Below are positions 14,220-19,217 of a DNA stretch of 19,217 nucleotides, piece after piece. The first letter of the stretch is position 1; each line of letters starts with the position of its first letter. A program made the translations under genes and the position numbers. Origin of the DNA: CAZEYT01 sp964516295 (GTDB lineage Bacteria > Verrucomicrobiota > Verrucomicrobiia > Chthoniobacterales > Terrimicrobiaceae). The notes beneath the pieces were generated by a model. It was given only the letters and a program-made list of their open reading frames with translations, had not been told where the DNA came from and made no database searches. The stretch lies in NCBI GenBank assembly GCA_964516295.1, contig CAZEYT010000051.1, positions 1 to 19,217 on the forward strand, in the 5' to 3' direction.

Positions 14220-15089
14220 ACTCATCAATGACCAGCAATCACTTCGAGGATACAGACCTGCTCTGCCGGGATTTTGAAGCGGCGGTCCCATAGAAACCCG
14301 CGAGATTTCCTGAGACTTCGATTTCAACTTCGATCCGCCGGCCACGTATTTGGCAACAATCCCGGAGACTCGGCGAGCCAACTCGGCTCTGAGTTCCTTG
14401 GTAACGCCATGAGACCCTTGAAGATTCGTGCTCCATGCGACGACATACACGCGATCCAGAACTGAACCCTCATAAATTCTGGTCGCATTGGGACCAAGAC
14501 CCATAATTGGCGCCAACTCCGTCAGTGACGCACCAAATCTGTTCTCCAACTGAAGCCTAACCCCCGTGCCATTGACTAATATAAATCGGAACTTTTCATT
14601 CAGGAGCTGTTGTTCCAAAAACTCTGCATCTGCAACGATCAACTGCTCGCGGACAGCGACAGGAAGATGTCTCCACGTCGGATTGGTTGCCCACTGAACT
14701 AAGTCGAGATGACAAGCAGAGCCGTCATAATAGGAGAAGCCGGATGGTTTTATGATCTGCTCCAACTGATCAAACCACGGGCAATATGGGTTCTTATTAA
14801 AATAGCCATTGCATTCAGCGAGTACTGCTCCGACTTTCTCAGGAGAAACGCTGGTCAGCCCAACCAAGCCCAGCGACTGGTGTGTAGCCAGTCTGCGTTC
14901 CCCTCCAACGAGTTCTAATCCAGCTTTGTCCAGAAATTCGCGCTTACTGGGGTTCAGGCCTAAAGTTGCAACTCTCGCTGAGGTTGCATTTCCGAATGAA
15001 ACGACCGGAGTTGAGCCGGGCACAATGGCTGCCTTCTCAGGAGCAGTCCTTCGGATTCGATCTATGATGTATTGGGGAATCTGCGACAT
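13977..15089 (-). CDS. Possible uracil-DNA-glycosylase-superfamily protein with run-on C-terminus
   Basis: The frame from ATG 15089 gives 370 residues. An in-frame TTG further upstream (15149) is less likely. The first ~248 look like one conserved domain: VVSFGNATSARVATLGLNPS (the GLNPS resembles the first active-site motif, GINPG, of Mug-type uracil-DNA glycosylases), then CHLDLVQWATNPTW, FRFILVNGTGVRLQLE and WSTNLQGSHGVT. The superfamily call is tentative. The remaining ~120 residues are low-complexity and lie antisense to the DUF2442 gene. They look like read-through of DNA brought in by a rearrangement that removed the native stop. G+C is clearly lower than in the flanks: I count 24 of 60 in 14581-14640, against 37 of 60 in 10021-10080. 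That suggests a separate origin. Confidence 0.6.
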   Translation of the reverse strand: MSQIPQYIIDRIRRTAPEKAAIVPGSTPVVSFGNATSARVATLGLNPSKREFLDKAGLELVGGERRLATHQSLGLVGLTSVSPEKVGAVLAECNGYFNKNPYCPWFDQLEQIIKPSGFSYYDGSACHLDLVQWATNPTWRHLPVAVREQLIVADAEFLEQQLLNEKFRFILVNGTGVRLQLENRFGASLTELAPIMGLGPNATRIYEGSVLDRVYVVAWSTNLQGSHGVTKELRAELARRVSGIVAKYVAGGSKLKSKSQEISRVSMGPPLQNPGRAGLYPRSDCWSLMSLRLQWRQLESSAQYAWHRDVLVQSLPAKSEAVDFDGDFLQELGRSDREAGKPISRENDDPTVVKFNKDGPVVGPSPDRRP

Positions 15090-15389
15090 TTTAGGGTAAC
15101 CAGTTTCGCAAAAGCCGAGGCGCTGGGTAGATTTATGGCTGTTTGCCAACTCGTATTCCCAAAGCTCGAAAAAAGGGAGCGGCTTGGATGAGATTCGACG
15201 GAGTCGCGCCGCCTCCGCCTCCGAAAATCACTGCCGCAGACATCCGCAGGAAACTTCTTAACTCCAGGCGAAGCTGCTCGATGATCATCTGATTCAGTCG
15301 CCTTGAACTTTCGGACCTCGTTTGAGCTCGGTTCGATGATGATGAGGTATCGGTTCACTTCAATCCTCGAGGGCCGCTTTCAATTATCC
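15090..15389. other. Intergenic stretch without a supported gene
   Basis: About 300 nt between the glycosylase-like gene and the 'VFVNCPFD' gene. A 98-residue minus-strand open frame (15062-15358) begins MNRYLIIIEPSS, which resembles the first ten residues of HicB antitoxins. Nothing after that matches the family, and it overlaps the next gene's start. I see no RNA gene, terminator or repeat here. Confidence 0.5.
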
Positions 15390-16037
15390 TCAAGAGACAT
15401 CCGAGGTAAGCGGATTACGCTTGATCCACTCTTTCATAGAGCTCGCAAGCTCATGGATTGGGAGGCGTTCAATGTCTTCGTCTGTGAATTGTTGCTTCCT
15501 CTTGGCGTCATAGTTTTCCCCCATGAAGTCGTTAAAACGATACCAAATGTGAGTCGGCGCCAGAGGAGGTGCCTTTGCTTCGTGAACAAGCCGGTCGCGA
15601 ACAACTCTGACCAGCTCGGCCGGTTGTCCCAAGTGAGCTTTGATGTCAGAATTAGAAATGTCAGAGATCGCCTTCTGAAATCTGTATCGTTCCTCCTCCA
15701 GGATAAGAATCCGCTTTTCGGCAAATGGCACTCCCCCAAACGTGCGCGCTCCCAGATCCAAACCCAGCTCAAGCGGCATGTTGAGGCGAAACATCTCTCC
15801 TGCCGCGTTTGCCTGGCATCGGGAGAGGTCGTGAATTCCAAAGCGAGATTCGGAAAACAGTCCGATGATTTTTTCAATTCGAACCTCCCCGGAATCCGAT
15901 CTCTCCAGCGAGTAGCGCGGCCACAATCCCAAGGCAAAGATCGTAAAGATCAAAGGGCGAAACAGAGGCACGTAATCCTCGTCAAATGGGCAATTGACGA
16001 AGACGCAGTCGTCCAGTGGAGAAGATGATTTGCTCAA
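15390..16037 (-). CDS. 'VFVNCPFD' family protein of unknown function
   Basis: A 215-residue protein of a widespread uncharacterised family that I recognise by its pattern. It starts CVFVNCPFDEDYVPLFRPL, then GEVRIEKIIGLFSESRFGIH then DLSR, then RLNMPLELGLDLGARTFGG, then ILILEEERYRFQKAISDIS, where IRAH-like DIKAH follows. The alternating strands and helices, and a conserved Glu (E90) in NMPLELGL, resemble nucleoside-deoxyribosyltransferase and TIR folds, where a Glu in a similar place is catalytic. That is an inference only. The TTG start overlaps the DUF2188 stop by 4 nt (TTGA). The Leu/Ile-rich segment near 25-40 is probably a buried helix, not a membrane segment. Local G+C is low, so the gene may be imported. 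Confidence 0.75.
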   Translation of the reverse strand: MSKSSSPLDDCVFVNCPFDEDYVPLFRPLIFTIFALGLWPRYSLERSDSGEVRIEKIIGLFSESRFGIHDLSRCQANAAGEMFRLNMPLELGLDLGARTFGGVPFAEKRILILEEERYRFQKAISDISNSDIKAHLGQPAELVRVVRDRLVHEAKAPPLAPTHIWYRFNDFMGENYDAKRKQQFTDEDIERLPIHELASSMKEWIKRNPLTSDVS

Positions 16038-16261
16038 CCCTTCGGTGGAAATGGATCTTTGCCGTATGAATTTCGTTCGCGAATCTGGCCGTTCCTGCCA
16101 TGGACATAAAGCTCACCCTGATCTCGTCGAGCAGCATCGCGGGCGTAGCCGACGGCGTCCTCTTGGCGGTCGAATGTTTTGGACGCCTTGGTCGATCCAG
16201 ACCGTCTGACACTCCATCCACCGTTCGGGTTGGTGACAACATGATGACCCTTTGCAGGCAT
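16034..16261 (-). CDS. DUF2188 domain protein
   Basis: A 75-residue protein with the whole DUF2188 pattern: HHVVTNPNGGWSVRRSGSTK, then FDRQEDAVGYARDAARRDQG, then ELYVHGRNGQIRERNSYGKD and PFPP. These small proteins are common on accessory DNA and their role is unknown. It starts at ATG 16261, and its stop overlaps the TTG start of the 'VFVNCPFD' gene, so the two form a coupled pair with the DUF2188 gene first. No promoter is clear; about 10 nt upstream lies the end of a decayed fibronectin-III fragment. Confidence 0.88.
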   Translation of the reverse strand: MPAKGHHVVTNPNGGWSVRRSGSTKASKTFDRQEDAVGYARDAARRDQGELYVHGRNGQIRERNSYGKDPFPPKG

Positions 16262-16270
16262 GATTGAAGT

Positions 16271-16540
16271 CTAGTTTAGCTGCCGGACCCCCTCAATGGT
16301 TTTCTTATTGATTTCGGATGCACTCGCGCACTGCATCGCGCGACCTCGACCAGCACCCGGGGTCGGACCGGGCACCGGTTTTGCATGGGCATAGTTCTTC
16401 GGGGTGGTGATGGTGGCTGCCTCGCCGGTTTGGCTGAGGCCGGCTTCGTTGCCGGAGAGGATGCGGATTTCGATGGGTTGGCCGGGTGGGAGTCCGGTGA
16501 GGGTGGCGTCGCGGCCGAAAGGAAACCATGTTTTTGTACA
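16271..16540 (-). pseudogene. Decayed fibronectin type III fragment
   Basis: A minus-strand frame ending at TAG 16271-16273 reads GRDATLTGLPPGQPIEIRIL, then SGNEAGLSQTGEAATITTPK. This is the last half of a fibronectin type III domain (TGLxPGxxxxIRVxAxNxAG...), followed by a Pro/Gly-rich tail. There is no credible start. Upstream the similarity appears to shift frame near a run of T (about 16518-16530), where another frame would read more naturally. The parent gene was probably a larger surface or secreted protein. The remaining stretch up to 16612 holds nothing I can identify. Confidence 0.55.
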
Positions 16541-16612
16541 GGATCTACGGGATTTGAAGCGAGGACGGTGGCGGTTTTGCGGTGACCGCTCCGGGGGGGA
16601 GGCGTGGCGGGA

Positions 16613-17995
16613 TCAGAACTTGAATCCCAGCGAACTATAAATGCCGTAGGAGTTCATCTGATAGAGAAAGTTTTCGTTGGTGTAATCGACGTACATGTAG
16701 CGGTAGCCGAGTTCGGCGAAGACGTTTCGGGTGAAGTTGATGCCGAGCGCGCTGATGAGATTCCAGGTGATTTGTGAGCCGGCCCCGAAGCCGCCCACGT
16801 CTGCCTGCGCGGTGAGGTAGAGCCAGCGGGTGAAGTTGATCTGTCCGCGGAGGCCGATGATGGGATCGACCCACCATTCGTCGCCCGCGCCATTGGTGGG
16901 TAGGGCGTCTTCGATGTTTTCCGCAAGTTGCTTGGAGGCTTTCGACTTGGCGGCGGCTGCCTTTTGTTCGAGTTCAGCGGTAATCTCGCCCTTGGCCCGG
17001 GCGACCTCGAGTTCGACCGAAGCGCGGAGATATTCTGCGAAAACGCCGTTGCGATCGGCTTGGAACGCTCTTCTCAAAACCTCGGCCCGCCGGGCATCGA
17101 TGCCCGCGCGTCGAAAATCCCGTCCGCGTGAATCCCGCAGACGCTCGGGATCGAGCCGAAGTTCGCGAAGGTCCCCCAGAAGACGCTTCTCCAACCGCGT
17201 CTGCACATTTGCGGCGGCCCGCTCGATAACTCGGTTGGCGAGGTCGGTTTCCACGGTCTCGACAACCCGGCTGGCCAACGCCTGCCTGGCGGAGGCGACG
17301 GCGGCCACGACTTCATTGCGAATGGCTTGGACGGACTGTTGCACGCGGAGATCGATCTGCCGGGCCACGCGTTCGGTCATTCCATTGCTCAGGCTCTGGA
17401 TGCCGTCGCTGTCGGTCGTGCCGTCAACCTGAACCCCGAGGTAGTTGTAACGGGCACCGGCATAGACATCGAGGAACCCCCGGCGGTCATCGATAATGCG
17501 ATAGGCCAGGGCGAGCGAGGCGAGGCCCTGCTGGACGTCTATCGAGCCCGACTCATAAAGCACTCCGCCCAGCTCGCTGGAGCCGGAAAGCTCGGCATAG
17601 AAACCATCGGCGAGCAATCCCCATCGTCCCTTCCGCACCTCGGCGGCTCCCATCACGGCCCAGTCCAAATTCTGGAGAATGTCACGGGCATCGAAGGCGA
17701 CATTGGCTGCGGGAAGTCCCGAGACGCCAGTCGTGCCACTGAGTCCCATGGCCCAGATGTAAGGCTCGATGACGAAACCCCAGCCGTTCGGATCCTTGCC
17801 CGGCACCAGCTCGAACGGCGTCTTGGGACGAAGAATCGAGTCGCGGCCGAAATCGCAAACCGGATCAAGAAACGAGGGCTTCTTCGGGGCGGTCTCGACC
17901 GGTGTCCCCGCATGCAGACTCACGCTGGCAACCAGCAACAACGACGCAGCAAGGGAGCGGCGAAAAACACCGCGGCAGCGACTTTTGGAGGGCAT
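16613..17995 (-). CDS. Outer-membrane beta-barrel protein with a long helical insertion
   Basis: A 460-residue protein starting at ATG 17995, where a signal peptide begins (FRRSLAASLLLVASVSLHAG). Residues 72-190 alternate like beta-barrel strands (GWGFVIEPYIWAMGLSG, WGLLADGFYAELSG, FLDVYAGARYNYLGV). Residues 375-460 resume the barrel (WWVDPIIGLRGQINFTRWLY, VFAELGYRYMYVDY) and end in Phe (GFKF), the usual outer-membrane assembly signal. Between them, about 195-370 is charged, Ala/Arg/Glu-rich and helical (for example RQIDLRVQQSVQAIRNEVVA, ELEQKAAAAKSKASKQLAEN), so the barrel is interrupted by a likely coiled-coil. I know related Verrucomicrobia barrels with the WWVDP...GLRG signature but cannot give a function. 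The frame is open up to 18124, but the signal peptide fixes the start. Confidence 0.82.
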   Translation of the reverse strand: MPSKSRCRGVFRRSLAASLLLVASVSLHAGTPVETAPKKPSFLDPVCDFGRDSILRPKTPFELVPGKDPNGWGFVIEPYIWAMGLSGTTGVSGLPAANVAFDARDILQNLDWAVMGAAEVRKGRWGLLADGFYAELSGSSELGGVLYESGSIDVQQGLASLALAYRIIDDRRGFLDVYAGARYNYLGVQVDGTTDSDGIQSLSNGMTERVARQIDLRVQQSVQAIRNEVVAAVASARQALASRVVETVETDLANRVIERAAANVQTRLEKRLLGDLRELRLDPERLRDSRGRDFRRAGIDARRAEVLRRAFQADRNGVFAEYLRASVELEVARAKGEITAELEQKAAAAKSKASKQLAENIEDALPTNGAGDEWWVDPIIGLRGQINFTRWLYLTAQADVGGFGAGSQITWNLISALGINFTRNVFAELGYRYMYVDYTNENFLYQMNSYGIYSSLGFKF

Positions 17996-18025
17996 AACGA
18001 TTCGGCTCAATCCTTCACGAAGGTT

Positions 18026-18049
18026 GACGTTCAGCGGGCGTTGAACGTC
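18026..18049. promoter_or_regulatory. Inverted repeat GACGTTCA...TGAACGTC upstream of the barrel gene
   Basis: Two perfect 8-nt arms (18026-18033 and 18042-18049) are separated by 8 nt. With one bulge the pairing extends by TTG/CAA on the outside. The repeat sits 31-54 nt before the barrel protein's ATG (17995), a fitting place for an operator or a stem-loop in the 5' leader. No T-run follows on the sense strand, so it is not a normal terminator for the preceding gene. Confidence 0.4.
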
Positions 18050-18160
18050 CAAGCGCGCCCGGATATCTCGCGGAAGGCCAATCCACTTTGTGTTCCCGCT
18101 CATCTCACGACTGAGGAATCCCATCCCTTTGGATTTCCCGAATGAGCCACCCCAACGCAG

Positions 18161-18973
18161 CTACTTGGCGTCGGGGTTGTGTTGATAGTTTCCCTCGAAT
18201 TGGTCGAGCACGATGGTGTTCGGCGGGTTCGAGTCGTAGCTGGATGTGAGGTTGAGATCTTTGTCGAGTGTCCGCGTCCGATATTTCCAGCCCGGGGGCA
18301 AGGTCAGGCGCTCTCCAAGAGTTGGCAGGTTTTCGATGGTGTTCTTGGGATCGGCTTTCAGGGAGAGACTGAACATCGTGTAAACGGCTCCCTCGGGAGT
18401 GATCAGTTCGTGGACCACCTCGCCGGCGTTGAATGTGAAGGTGTTGTTACGCTTGGAGACCAATACCTTGTAGGCGACCGGCGGGCCGGAAACGAAGTCG
18501 TTGAAGCTCGGGACTTCGAAGGTGCCATACAGAAACAATGGGATCGTGTTGATGACTCGCTTCTTGCCGCCGTCGAAGGCCAGGCCGGTGAAGCTGTTTG
18601 CCACGAAGCGGCGCGGGCCATTGAAGAAGACGCCGTCGCTCCCGAATTCCTTTATCAACGTCTCGGCGCTCAAGGAGCGAAAGCGCTCGTCCATGACTTC
18701 GTTGGAAGCTTCCAGAGTATTCCCGAGCGAGTTGAAATAGTTGCCGACGCCACTGCCGTTGGCTTCGCGGTTCATGAAAAGAATTTCGTAAAAGGCCCTG
18801 CCGCGCCAGTTTTCGCCCTTCACCTCGAAGAGATCCGAAGGGGTGGCGGCGGGTTTGGGTTGAGGGGCGGCTGTCTCTTCGGCAAAGGCCAGCGAAGGTC
18901 CGGCCACCAGCGCGAGGGCGAGTGCGGCGGCGTGGATCGTTCGGGATGCGGAGGTCTGTCGTTTTAGGTGCAT
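18161..18973 (-). CDS. Uncharacterised secreted protein
   Basis: A 270-residue protein starting at ATG 18973 with a signal peptide (about 1-31, AAALALALVAGPSLAFAEE). A Pro/Ala-rich linker is followed by one globular domain containing ENWRGRAFYEILFMNREANG, then RFRSLSAETLIKEFGSDGVF, FNGPRRFVANSF, HELITPEGAVYTMFSLSLK, and LPTLGERLTLPPGWKYRTRT. I recognise this pattern from other secreted hypothetical proteins (ENWRGR.FYEILF...LGERL.LP.GW.Y), whose function is not known to me. It lies between a DUF1254 gene (77 nt upstream) and the barrel gene (about 165 nt downstream), all on the same strand, suggesting a shared role at the cell surface. Confidence 0.75.
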   Translation of the reverse strand: MHLKRQTSASRTIHAAALALALVAGPSLAFAEETAAPQPKPAATPSDLFEVKGENWRGRAFYEILFMNREANGSGVGNYFNSLGNTLEASNEVMDERFRSLSAETLIKEFGSDGVFFNGPRRFVANSFTGLAFDGGKKRVINTIPLFLYGTFEVPSFNDFVSGPPVAYKVLVSKRNNTFTFNAGEVVHELITPEGAVYTMFSLSLKADPKNTIENLPTLGERLTLPPGWKYRTRTLDKDLNLTSSYDSNPPNTIVLDQFEGNYQHNPDAK

Positions 18974-19049
18974 TTTATTGTATGGTTTGTTTGGGAGTTG
19001 ATTTTTTCTGGCAGGATTTGGGGAGCCGGCGGGCGTGATCGGTTTTGGA

Positions 19050-19217
19050 TTATTGAGCCTGGACCAGCGCGGGCGGAGCCCAAGTCCCTTCGCCCGCGGG
19101 GAGGATGGAGGGCGCTTCGGTCTTCGGCCAATAGAGGCGCATGACGAGGTAAACGGGGCCGTCTGGCGCGGGGAGCCAGTTGCTCTCGAGCTCGGCGCCG
19201 GGGCTGTCTTTCTGAAT
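19050..19217 (-). CDS. DUF1254/DUF1214 protein, C-terminal part only
   Basis: The last 55 residues of a gene entering from the right edge: IQKDSPGAELESNWLPAPDG, then PVYLVMRLYWPKTEAPSILP, ending TAA at 19050-19052. The 'SPG...ESNWLPAPDGP.YL.MRLYWP' pattern is the C-terminal signature of DUF1214. It is a paralogue of the protein at the left edge, which shows QNESPGPEKESNWLPAPPD at the same place. It appears to head the minus-strand group of secreted and outer-membrane proteins that follows. Confidence 0.85.
   Translation of the reverse strand: MQKDSPGAELESNWLPAPDGPVYLVMRLYWPKTEAPSILPAGEGTWAPPALVQAQ

Noticed and set aside
15320..15358. HicB-like beginning MNRYLIIIEPSS on the minus strand
   Set aside because: The match covers only about ten residues. 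Nothing of the following HicB pattern (YSAYSPDLPGC) is present in any frame and no hicA is nearby.
18977..18982. TACAAT -10-like hexamer just upstream of the secreted protein gene (18973)
   Set aside because: It lies only 3 nt before the ATG, so transcription would begin inside the gene, and no -35 is visible.

Overview
The window is G+C-rich bacterial DNA. Gene content and style point to Verrucomicrobiota (an Opitutus- or Chthoniobacter-like lineage). The clues are a large TPR protein heading an ExbB/ExbD/VWA operon, DUF1254 proteins, a GxxExxY protein flanked by CACAGAG-type repeats, few recognisable Shine-Dalgarno sequences and several TTG or GTG starts. The phylum call is an inference from gene families, not from a marker gene.

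Layout, left to right. (1) 1-2430: a DUF1254/DUF1214 secreted protein (minus strand, cut by the left edge) divergent from an AraC-type regulator, with a palindrome between them. (2) 2512-9673, minus strand: one long operon in the order large TPR protein, second periplasmic repeat protein, ExbB, ExbD, GxxExxY protein, second ExbD, membrane-anchored von Willebrand A protein. Most junctions overlap by 1-29 nt. The exception is the GxxExxY gene, which sits between two copies of a 95-nt palindromic repeat and looks like a cassette placed between the two exbD genes. (3) 9730-12042, plus strand: a translationally coupled luxE-luxC-like pair (acyl-protein synthetase and acyl-CoA reductase, no luciferase nearby), then infA (IF-1).

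(4) 12041-13520, plus strand: a wrecked L-arabinose operon. A transposase N-terminal fragment runs into a middle piece of araB (ribulokinase). That piece is fused out of frame to the C-terminal quarter of araA (isomerase), followed by an apparently intact araD (epimerase). (5) 13517-16270: a patch of accessory genes with visibly lower G+C in its middle: a P-loop NTPase that looks 5'-truncated, a DUF2442 gene antisense to its neighbours, a possible uracil-DNA-glycosylase-superfamily protein with a run-on tail, and an overlapping pair made of a 'VFVNCPFD' family protein and a DUF2188 protein. (6) 16271-16540: a decayed fibronectin-III fragment. (7) 16613-19217, minus strand: an outer-membrane beta-barrel protein with a long helical insertion, an uncharacterised secreted protein, and the C-terminus of a second DUF1254/DUF1214 protein cut by the right edge.

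How the parts may work together: ExbB and the two ExbD proteins should form a proton-driven inner-membrane motor. No TonB or TolA is present in the window; the VWA protein, with one N-terminal membrane segment, occupies that slot, and the TPR proteins would be periplasmic partners. The luxE/luxC pair should reduce a fatty acyl group to an aldehyde for an unknown use. The arabinose pathway cannot work from this locus because araA and araB are broken. I see no tRNA, rRNA or CRISPR array.
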